A DNA stretch of 64,000 bases, taken from NCBI GenBank assembly GCA_016214855.1, contig JACRMT010000004.1, positions 186,001 through 250,000 of the forward strand, written 5' to 3'. The translations under genes and the position numbers were made by a program. Position 1 is the stretch's first letter, and each line of letters begins with the position of its first letter. The stretch is from Nitrospirota bacterium (GTDB lineage: Bacteria > Nitrospirota > Thermodesulfovibrionia > Thermodesulfovibrionales > UBA6898). The notes beneath the pieces are model-generated. The model ran no database searches. It had not been told where the DNA came from and saw nothing but the letters and a program-made list of their open reading frames with translations. Shown here in pieces: positions 19,993 through 27,259 of the stretch.

Positions 19993-22941
19993 TTATGGTT
20001 CTAAAGGGAGCGAGATGGTGAAGGTCGTGCCCTCACCTTTTTTGCTTTTTACGTTTATCGTTCCGTTGTGCTCCCTGATTATACCATAGCAGATACTGAG
20101 ACCAAGTCCGGTCCCCCTGCCGAGCGGTTTTGTCGAAAAGAAGGGATCAAAGATCTTTTCCATCACCATCTCATCAATACCATACCCAGAATCCCGGATA
20201 ACAATAACAATATTTTTCCCCTCTGTATTCATCCCGATCCAGAGGCTGCCGCCTTCCGGCATTGCATCAAGGGCATTAATGATGAGATTCATCAACACCT
20301 GCTGTATCTGGTCAGGATTGACCTTTATGGCCGGCGCTGCTCCGATCTCCAGGGAAAGTTCTATGCCTCTGAAACGGTTATCATAACGCACAAGATTCAG
20401 CGTCCTGTCGAGGATCTCGCTGATGCTGCAGAGCACTTTTTCCTTGGTAGAGATACGGGCAAAATCGCCGAGGCTTCTTACGATCCTGGCTATCCGTTCG
20501 ATATGGTTGTTGATGGTAGAGAGGCTGTCGCTGAAGAACGCTGCTTCGCTGTGGGATTCTGCCGGAATGGATCGCAGTTCCTGCACCAGAGACGATATCG
20601 AAGCGAGGGGATTGCCGATCTCATGGGAAATACCGGCAGTCAGTTTACCGATGCTGGCGAGCTTTAATGCCTGCAGGAGCTGCTCCTCCATCTTCCGCTT
20701 GTCCGTAATATCCTCAAAGATGACAACAAATCCTCCGGAAGGGTCGGTAAAAGGATTGATATCGATCTTGAAGTACTGCTGAGAAGGAGTGTGGAGAGTA
20801 ACCTCCCGCTTCTCGCTCTTTTCAAAGGTATTGACACTTATCCAGGGCAGCAGCGTGGTGATCCTTCTATTAGCCGCGTCAGCCCTTCCGATGCCGGTGA
20901 TCGCTTCCATCTCTTTGTTCCAGTAGGTCACCCGCTTTGCCGCGTCGATCGTCACAATGCCGGCAGGAGCGCTTTCGATGATATTTTCACTGAACTCTTT
21001 GAGGTAAGCCAGGCTCCGGTTGGCTTCCTGGAGTTCCTGCCGCGAGAGCCTCAGCGTGGCTGTCATCTCTTTGATGGAACGGGAAAGATCTCCTCTCTCT
21101 TTTTCTGTGATAAGGAGTTTGTCCTCCAGGATGATCGTTGCAATGGCAGAACCGAGGGAGCCAGACAGAATACGCATAGCCTCATCACGGAGCCTGCCGA
21201 GATCGAGAGGGGACAGATTTTCACGCTGCACCTGATTTCTGAAAAGGAAACCATCCACAATCTCTGCTGCGTCGCGCCGGCCTAAATACTGTTCAAGCAC
21301 TGCCTCGATCTCCTGCAATGAATAGTCGGCCCGGCCCGGCAGGGCCTGCGGAGCATAGGACTCGACAAATATCAATGCCTGACGCTCTTCCTCAGGAGAC
21401 TGCCTTGTGAGAATAGAGAGACTTACATAGAAGAAAAGATTAAAAAAAAGTCCCCAGAAGAGCGAATGGCTCCACCGGTCAAGTCCCTTTAATCCGAAGA
21501 GGGCATGGGGGTTCAGGATCGTTGAATTGAATACCATAGAGAAGAACCCCTGATCCCCGATAATGCCGGCCTTGAGCAATGCCGGCACAAGCAGCGTGTA
21601 GAACCAGACGATAAAACCCGCGGTGATCCCTGCAAGGGCGCCGATCCTGTTCCCACGCTTCCAGTACAGACCCATAATAATCGATGGCGCGAATATCGTC
21701 ATAGCCTCAAACGATTTCAGCCCTATATCAACGAGTGAATAGAACTCTCCGATCGAAACGGCAAAGATATAGCCCAAAAAAACACAGGCAAGGATTACGA
21801 TCCGCTTGAGATTCAGAATGACCCGGGGAAAACCCGTCATCGCGTTAAAACGGAAGATTGCCGGCATCACGAGACTGTTCATCACCATCGTGCTTAGCGC
21901 CAGTGATTCGACAATGATCATGCCGGTCGCAGCAGAAAAGCCGCCGATAAACGTCAGGAGCGCTATCATGGAGTTTCCCTGGCCCATCGGTATGGTCAGC
22001 ATGAACATATCGGCATCAGCCTGACTTCCGCCAAGCAGGAGACCGCCAAAAGCAACCGGCATCACAAATATATTGATAATAAGGAGATAGAGCGGGAAGA
22101 GCCACATGGCCTTTGACAGATGCCGCATGTCAGAGTTCTCCACAACAGCGACATGAAACTGCCGGGGCAGGAACATAATGGCGGTCATAGACAGAAAAAG
22201 GAGCGAGGCCCATTCCATATAACTTACCTGGGTGCCTCCTCCCAGATAGAGGAGATCTCCGTATGCCGATCCTTTTATCCTTTCAAAGATGTCCCCTATC
22301 CCTTCAAAGAGAAAATAGGTGACATAGAATCCTACAACCAGAAATGCGATAAGCTTTATGATGGACTCGAAGGCTATCGCAAAGATCAGCCCTTCATGGC
22401 GCTCTGATGCATCAAGCCTGCGGGCGCCAAAGATGATCGCAAAGATGCCGAGGAGAAAAGTTATATACCACCCGGCAGCAGCAATGCCCTTTGTCTGGCC
22501 CGAAAGAATCGTGAGAGTATTGATGATGGCCTTGATCTGCAGTCCGAGATAGGGCGTAATGCCGACGACCGCCACAAGGGTAACGAATGCAGAGAGAAAG
22601 AGCGAATTGCCGTAACGCGAGCCGATGAAGTCCGCAATCGTGGTGATCCTGTTTTCCTTTGCTATGCGAATGATCTTTTTCAGGAAAACCATCCATAACG
22701 CTGCCATCAGCGTCGGACCGAGATAGATGGTCAGGAAAGAAAAACCTGACGTAGCTGCCTTTCCCACGCTGCCGTAAAATGTCCAGGATGTGCAATACAC
22801 CGCAAGAGAGAGTGAATACACATAGGGGTTCGACACGATACTCTTCCCTATCCGCTCACGCCTCTCGGCAAAATAGGCGATCGCGAAGAGAAGACAGAGG
22901 TACCCGAGTATCAGACCAAAGACGATCCAGCCTTTAAACAT
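19993..22941 (-). CDS. SLC5-transporter/PAS/histidine kinase hybrid (CrbS-like)
   Basis: 982 residues. The first about 500 form an SSS-type transporter with about 13 helices (SLAVYCTSWTFYGSVGKAAT). A short linker and a PAS domain follow at about 640-750 (APAGIVTIDAAKRVTYWNKE). The HisKA domain has phospho-accepting His773 (SHEIGNPLA). The HATPase has N box NLIINALDAMPEGG and G boxes DSGYGIDE and GRGTGLGLSI. There is no receiver domain. The architecture is that of CrbS/MxtR kinases that control acs. In those systems the partner is a LuxR-type regulator, whereas here the nearby one is NtrC-type. Probably senses or transports a carboxylate or Na+ at the inner membrane. Confidence 0.93.
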   Translation of the reverse strand: MFKGWIVFGLILGYLCLLFAIAYFAERRERIGKSIVSNPYVYSLSLAVYCTSWTFYGSVGKAATSGFSFLTIYLGPTLMAALWMVFLKKIIRIAKENRITTIADFIGSRYGNSLFLSAFVTLVAVVGITPYLGLQIKAIINTLTILSGQTKGIAAAGWYITFLLGIFAIIFGARRLDASERHEGLIFAIAFESIIKLIAFLVVGFYVTYFLFEGIGDIFERIKGSAYGDLLYLGGGTQVSYMEWASLLFLSMTAIMFLPRQFHVAVVENSDMRHLSKAMWLFPLYLLIINIFVMPVAFGGLLLGGSQADADMFMLTIPMGQGNSMIALLTFIGGFSAATGMIIVESLALSTMVMNSLVMPAIFRFNAMTGFPRVILNLKRIVILACVFLGYIFAVSIGEFYSLVDIGLKSFEAMTIFAPSIIMGLYWKRGNRIGALAGITAGFIVWFYTLLVPALLKAGIIGDQGFFSMVFNSTILNPHALFGLKGLDRWSHSLFWGLFFNLFFYVSLSILTRQSPEEERQALIFVESYAPQALPGRADYSLQEIEAVLEQYLGRRDAAEIVDGFLFRNQVQRENLSPLDLGRLRDEAMRILSGSLGSAIATIILEDKLLITEKERGDLSRSIKEMTATLRLSRQELQEANRSLAYLKEFSENIIESAPAGIVTIDAAKRVTYWNKEMEAITGIGRADAANRRITTLLPWISVNTFEKSEKREVTLHTPSQQYFKIDINPFTDPSGGFVVIFEDITDKRKMEEQLLQALKLASIGKLTAGISHEIGNPLASISSLVQELRSIPAESHSEAAFFSDSLSTINNHIERIARIVRSLGDFARISTKEKVLCSISEILDRTLNLVRYDNRFRGIELSLEIGAAPAIKVNPDQIQQVLMNLIINALDAMPEGGSLWIGMNTEGKNIVIVIRDSGYGIDEMVMEKIFDPFFSTKPLGRGTGLGLSICYGIIREHNGTINVKSKKGEGTTFTISLPLEP

Positions 22942-23119
22942 CCGTATCCCTGCCCTTTGTTTCCCTCAGGGTTGCAACAATGGATACCACGAGGATGAAA
23001 AGGCTCCAGACACCGAATAAATAGTAGGGCAAGACCAGGCTGAAGATATCAAGGAAAGGCCAATTGAAAAGCAGGACCCCAAGAAAAAAGAGAAAGACCC
23101 AGAATTCCTTTTTTTTCAT
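22934..23119 (-). CDS. Two-helix small membrane protein overlapping the kinase gene
   Basis: 61 residues with hydrophobic segments at about 7-24 and 29-50 and a positively charged start (MKKKEF), so N-in topology is likely. Its end overlaps the kinase start by 8 bp, indicating translational coupling and possibly a physical partner of the transporter-kinase. The family is not recognised. No clear ribosome binding site is seen. Confidence 0.65.
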   Translation of the reverse strand: MKKKEFWVFLFFLGVLLFNWPFLDIFSLVLPYYLFGVWSLFILVVSIVATLRETKGRDTDV

Positions 23120-23148
23120 CAGAAGATAGCCGGGCCTTTCATGCTTCG

Positions 23149-23400
23149 TTACTTCCCGGTCCTGGATCTCTGCTCACGGTCTTTGGTTTCAACGGGGATC
23201 TTTTTATCCTGTCCCGCGTTGGCTTCTTTCTTTACACAGCATTCCTGTTTGTCTGAACAGTCAAGGAACGCACCTTTCTCAATCTCCTCATGAGCAGCGC
23301 AGACGTCCCTGCAGGTGCCGCCCACCAGAGAGCAGTCCTCGCCGGCGAATGCAACGGCCGGAAATATGAGCATGAGGCATAACCATCTCATAAATTCCAT
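23149..23400 (-). CDS. Small secreted Cys-rich protein with beta-defensin-like cysteine spacing
   Basis: 83 residues: signal peptide (1-19, cleavage after AFA), then a Cys cluster C23-x6-C30-x3-C34-x13-C48-x5-C54-C55, followed by a charged, probably disordered tail. The spacing, including GG before the second Cys, matches the general beta-defensin pattern. Homology is not implied by spacing alone. The start may be the second ATG (codon 4), as AAGGAG is only 2 nt before the first. It lies 29 bp upstream of the small membrane protein of the kinase operon. Function unknown. Confidence 0.68.
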   Translation of the reverse strand: MEFMRWLCLMLIFPAVAFAGEDCSLVGGTCRDVCAAHEEIEKGAFLDCSDKQECCVKKEANAGQDKKIPVETKDREQRSRTGK

Positions 23401-23454
23401 TTCTCCTTATATTTGAGTATCGTTCAGTTATTACTTTAACCAAGATTTGCAAAT

Positions 23455-23928
23455 ATGTATAGTGTTACAATACGCACGGTTATGCAGGCACTGTTAAAGC
23501 ATATTGCTACCCTTGGTCCGATCGGGTATATACCTTTTGCACCAGGAACATTCGGCAGCCTGGCCGGACTGATATGCCTTTGGTCCTTTCCCCTGTCCCT
23601 TCCATGGCACTTCCTGTTGATCATTATGGGCTCTGTCATCGGTTCGATATCTGCAACAGCTGCTGAAAAACAGTTTGAACAGAAAGATAGCGGAAAGATC
23701 ATTATTGATGAGTTTATCGGTTTCTATGTATCCATGTTTTTTCTTCCGCAGACTTCAGCACTGCTTCTGGCAGCATTCTTATTGTTCAGGTTTTTTGATA
23801 TATTCAAGCCACTTATGATCCGTAAGGTAGAAAGAACTTTAAAGAACGGCACGGGAGTTATGGCAGATGACATTCTTGCCGGAATATATGCAAATGCGGT
23901 CTTGCAGATATGGGTAAGACTTATTTGA
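23455..23928 (+). CDS. pgpA: Phosphatidylglycerophosphatase A
   Basis: Dephosphorylates phosphatidylglycerol phosphate in phospholipid synthesis at the inner membrane. 157 residues, typical length. Family motifs: GYIPFAPGTFGSLAG, IIDEFIGF, FRFFDIFKP and GVMADDILAGIYAN. The active-site Asp/Glu residues are all present. Codon 10 (ATG 23482) is an alternative start; neither start has a strong ribosome binding site. It is divergent from the Cys-rich protein gene. Confidence 0.95.
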   Translation: MYSVTIRTVMQALLKHIATLGPIGYIPFAPGTFGSLAGLICLWSFPLSLPWHFLLIIMGSVIGSISATAAEKQFEQKDSGKIIIDEFIGFYVSMFFLPQTSALLLAAFLLFRFFDIFKPLMIRKVERTLKNGTGVMADDILAGIYANAVLQIWVRLI

Positions 23929-23930
23929 CG

Positions 23931-23988
23931 GCAACGCCCCCGCCTTCGGCACCCCCTCTTAAGATAAGAGGGGGATGGGGGAGTTATG
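23931..23988 (+). repeat. Dispersed intergenic repeat, copy A, with hairpin
   Basis: Contains a perfect hairpin (10-bp stem 23952-23961 with 23965-23974, loop AGA) and closely resembles 62255-62317 read on the minus strand. Shared blocks are GCCTTC-r-GCACCCCCTCTT, GATA-r-GAG and GGGGATG. It directly follows pgpA and may also stop transcription. Confidence 0.75.
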
Positions 23989-24049
23989 ATTTCAGCTGAG
24001 GGGAGATTTTTTATTTGAAAGGTGCCAGCTTACCTATGAATTTATTATT

Positions 24050-24652
24050 ATGACCATTCGATGCTTTGTTGCGGTTAACCTGCCTGATCGCATAAGGAGG
24101 TCATTGGCCGACCTGATCGCCGGGCTCAGAAAGACCGGTGCCGATGTCGCCTGGGTACAGGCGGAGAGAATTCATCTTACCCTCAAGTTCCTTGGCAACA
24201 CTGACTCTGCAATGATCCCGGAGATAACAGAGCGCCTTAGCAAAAAACTCTCACATTACAATGCCTTTTATATTAAAATAGGCGGGGTCGGATGCTTCCC
24301 ATCGGAGAAGCGTCCAAGAGTGTTCTGGGTCGGTATCGAACATTCTGCTGTGCTGAACAGCATCAGGAAAGATATGGATGCTGAATTCGCACAGCTTGGT
24401 TTTGCACCGGAGGAGAGACCTTTTTCTCCTCATCTGACGATCGGTAGGGTAAGGTCTCTCAGGGGCATTGGTGAAATGCTCAGGAGCTTCGCCGAACACA
24501 GGGGAACTGATCTCGGTGCAGTTGAAGTAAAAAGTATTCATATCATGAAAAGTGATCTTAAACCAGCAGGCGCAGAGCACACGAGCATTGCTGAGATACC
24601 AATGGGTGCAGGGAGGAACAATGTCGAAGGATTCGAACAAAGAACCGAATAA
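24050..24652 (+). CDS. thpR: RNA 2',3'-cyclic phosphodiesterase (LigT/ThpR)
   Basis: 200-residue 2H phosphoesterase with both HxT motifs: IHLTLKFLG at about 42-50 and PHLTIGRV at about 128. The N-terminus [10 protein letters not shown] is typical. It hydrolyses 2',3'-cyclic phosphate ends of RNA, and the family also has 2'-5' ligase activity. The gene overlaps the start of recA by 32 bp; thpR (ligT) next to recA or cinA is a common arrangement. Confidence 0.93.
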   Translation: MTIRCFVAVNLPDRIRRSLADLIAGLRKTGADVAWVQAERIHLTLKFLGNTDSAMIPEITERLSKKLSHYNAFYIKIGGVGCFPSEKRPRVFWVGIEHSAVLNSIRKDMDAEFAQLGFAPEERPFSPHLTIGRVRSLRGIGEMLRSFAEHRGTDLGAVEVKSIHIMKSDLKPAGAEHTSIAEIPMGAGRNNVEGFEQRTE

Positions 24653-25640
24653 AGAGAGGCTGAAGGCCCTTGAGATGGCCATTTCACAGATCGAAAAGAA
24701 TTTTGGCAAAGGATCTATCATGCGGCTTGGTGAAGTTGTGGTCCCGGAGGGGATACAGTCTATCCCTACCGGTTCGCTCGGTCTTGATATAGCGACCGGC
24801 ATCGGCGGCCTGCCAAAGGGAAGGGTCGTCGAGATCTACGGACCTGAATCATCAGGCAAGACAACGCTCGCCCTGAACGCAATCGCTCAGGCTCAGGCTG
24901 CAGGCGGTTCTGCTGCATTCGTTGATGCAGAGCATGCACTGGATGTCGCGTATGCAAAGAAGATCGGCGTGCAGGTTGATGATCTCCTTGTTTCCCAGCC
25001 TGATACCGGTGAGCAGGCACTCGAAGTTACTGAAGCGCTCGTGCGGAGCGGAGCCCTTGATATTATTGTGGTAGATTCAGTTGCTGCGCTCGTTCCCAAG
25101 GCAGAGATCGAGGGCGATATGGGGGATTCCCTTCCCGGCCTTCAGGCGCGGCTTATGAGCCAGGCACTGCGGAAGCTTACCGCTTCGATATCAAAATCTA
25201 ACACGACCGTTGTCTTCATCAACCAGATCAGGATGAAGATCGGTGTCATGTTCGGCAGTCCGGAGACAACAACCGGCGGAAACGCGCTCAAGTTCTACGC
25301 ATCCATGAGACTCGATATCAGGAAGATCGAGAATCTGAAGGATAATCAGGAGATCATCGGCGGACGGGTAAGGGTCAAGATCGTCAAAAACAAAATGGCC
25401 CCGCCCTTCCGGCAGGCCGAATTCGATATCTACTTCAACGAAGGTGTTTCGCGCATGGGCGAGATCGTTGACCTTGGCGTTGAAAGGAACATCATCGAGA
25501 AGGCCGGGGCATGGTACAGCTACTCAGGCAACAGGATAGGACAGGGGAGAGAAAATTCAAAGGAATTTCTCAAGAACAATCCTGAAATGGCCAAGGAGAT
25601 CGAAGCAAAGATCATCGAGGCGATCCACCTTAAGAAATAA
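24621..25640 (+). CDS. recA: Recombinase RecA
   Basis: 339 residues, usual size. It forms filaments on ssDNA, drives strand exchange and triggers LexA cleavage. Walker [10 protein letters not shown], the [15 protein letters not shown] Walker B/L1 region and [20 protein letters not shown] (L2) are all present. I choose ATG 24621, with GGGAGGA 3 nt upstream, over an ATG 69 bp earlier inside thpR. No LexA-type palindrome is visible upstream, though the promoter would lie within thpR or before it. Confidence 0.98.
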   Translation: MSKDSNKEPNKERLKALEMAISQIEKNFGKGSIMRLGEVVVPEGIQSIPTGSLGLDIATGIGGLPKGRVVEIYGPESSGKTTLALNAIAQAQAAGGSAAFVDAEHALDVAYAKKIGVQVDDLLVSQPDTGEQALEVTEALVRSGALDIIVVDSVAALVPKAEIEGDMGDSLPGLQARLMSQALRKLTASISKSNTTVVFINQIRMKIGVMFGSPETTTGGNALKFYASMRLDIRKIENLKDNQEIIGGRVRVKIVKNKMAPPFRQAEFDIYFNEGVSRMGEIVDLGVERNIIEKAGAWYSYSGNRIGQGRENSKEFLKNNPEMAKEIEAKIIEAIHLKK

Positions 25641-25653
25641 CAGGAGATGACAG

Positions 25654-26802
25654 ATGGATGTCAATGAGTTACTAAAGGAAGCACATGGGCAGGGAGCATC
25701 GGACCTTCATCTTAAGGTGGGCACGCATCCCATCCTCAGGATCAACGGAGAGCTTGCCCCTCTTTCATCCGAGAAGCGCCTGAGCCAGGAAGATACGCTC
25801 AAAATGGCCTTTGCCGTCATGAGCCCGGGACAGCGGGAGATATTCAAGAAACGCAATGACATTGATCTCGCGTACAGCGTTCCCGGTCTTGGCCGCTTCA
25901 GATGCAACATCTTCATCCAGAGGGGTACGGTCGGCCTTGTTTTCAGGGTCATTCCGATGAGAATACCGACGACCGAGGAACTCCTGCTTCCGGACGTCAT
26001 CAAGAAGATCGCCATGGAGTCGAGAGGACTTATCCTCGTTACCGGGACAACGGGAAGCGGCAAGTCAACAACCCTTGCTGCCATGATCGATCATATCAAT
26101 ACAAACAAGACCGATCATATCATGACCATAGAAGACCCGATCGAATACCTGCACCGGGACAAGCGGTCCATTGTCAATCAGAGAGAGATCGGCAGTGACA
26201 CCGAATCTTTCAGCAAGGCCATGCGGGCCGCAATGAGACAGGACCCTGACGTCATTCTTGTCGGAGAAATGCGTGATTTTGAAACGATCCAGACAGCATT
26301 GACCGCTGCTGAAACAGGACATCTTGTGCTCAGCACGCTCCATACGAGCGATGCGGCCGAAACAGTGAACCGCATTATCTCGGTATTCCCGCCCTATCAG
26401 CACAAACAGGTGAGAATACAGCTTGCATCAGTGCTCAAGGGCATCATTTCGATGAGGCTTGTCCCCAAATCAGACGGCAAGGGCAGAGTTCCTGCGGTTG
26501 AGGTGCTTATTGCCACGGCAACCATCAAAGACTGCATCCTTGATGCTGACAAGACAAAAGCTATTAATGATGTAATTGCCCAGGGCGCAATCCATTATGG
26601 CATGCAGACCTTTGATCAGTCGCTCTTCAACCTCTTTAAATCAGGACTGATATCCTATGAGGAGGCACTGAGAAGAGCCACAAATCCTGATGACTTTGCA
26701 CTCAAGGTAAAGGGCATTCAGTCAACAAGCGACGCATCACTTGAGGATCAGCAGCAGCAGATGGGTAAGGATGAGATGAAGATTGACCGTTTCGGCAGGT
26801 AA
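25654..26802 (+). CDS. pilT: Type IV pilus retraction ATPase PilT
   Basis: 382 residues. Hexameric secretion-type ATPase that depolymerises type IV pili for twitching. Walker A GTTGSGKST, Asp box IEDPIEY, Walker B VILVGEMRD and His box HLVLSTLHTSDA. The C-terminal AIRNLIRE-like motif is replaced by ATATIKDCILD, which places it near PilT variants rather than PilB. Lacks the PilB N-terminal domain. It sits 13 bp after recA; pilus structural genes are not in this window. Confidence 0.93.
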   Translation: MDVNELLKEAHGQGASDLHLKVGTHPILRINGELAPLSSEKRLSQEDTLKMAFAVMSPGQREIFKKRNDIDLAYSVPGLGRFRCNIFIQRGTVGLVFRVIPMRIPTTEELLLPDVIKKIAMESRGLILVTGTTGSGKSTTLAAMIDHINTNKTDHIMTIEDPIEYLHRDKRSIVNQREIGSDTESFSKAMRAAMRQDPDVILVGEMRDFETIQTALTAAETGHLVLSTLHTSDAAETVNRIISVFPPYQHKQVRIQLASVLKGIISMRLVPKSDGKGRVPAVEVLIATATIKDCILDADKTKAINDVIAQGAIHYGMQTFDQSLFNLFKSGLISYEEALRRATNPDDFALKVKGIQSTSDASLEDQQQQMGKDEMKIDRFGR

Positions 26803-27259
26803 TGCGCGCAGATATGCCCTGCTTCTGCTCAGATACCGGGGAAGAAGCGAAAAAGAACTGCGGCAACGGCTCAGGAAGAAGGGATATCAGTCAGAGGAGA
26901 TAGAGACTGCAGTTGCCTATCTTCTGGATGCCGGCTTCCTTGACGACAGGGCTCTTGCAGAGAACCTGAAACGCCAGGCCATGGCCAATAAGCTTCTCGG
27001 ATTTGAGGGAGCGCGGCGGTTCATGCAGTTGAGAGGTCTCCCAAAGGAGATCATAGACGAGGTCCTTGAATATCGCGAAGATGATGAATTGCAGAACATC
27101 AGGACGCTCATAGAAAAGAAACAGAGAATTTTTAGCAGACATCCTGAACCGAAAAGAACACAAAGCCTCATGGGGTCTCTGATGCGAAAGGGCTATTCGT
27201 TGGCTCTGATCAGAAAGGCCCTGAAAAATACCGCCAGAGACGAGGAAACGGAAGAATGA
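26783..27259 (+). CDS. recX: RecA regulator RecX
   Basis: 158 residues with the three-helix repeats of RecX (ALLLLRYRGRSEKELRQRL; VAYLLDAGFLDDRALAENL; FEGARRFMQLRGLPKEIIDE). RecX inhibits RecA filament extension. The start is probably TTG 26783, inside the end of pilT (20-bp overlap). An insertion of pilT between recA and recX is less usual than direct neighbours. It overlaps alaS by 4 bp (ATGA). Confidence 0.93.
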   Translation: MTVSAGNARRYALLLLRYRGRSEKELRQRLRKKGYQSEEIETAVAYLLDAGFLDDRALAENLKRQAMANKLLGFEGARRFMQLRGLPKEIIDEVLEYREDDELQNIRTLIEKKQRIFSRHPEPKRTQSLMGSLMRKGYSLALIRKALKNTARDEETEE

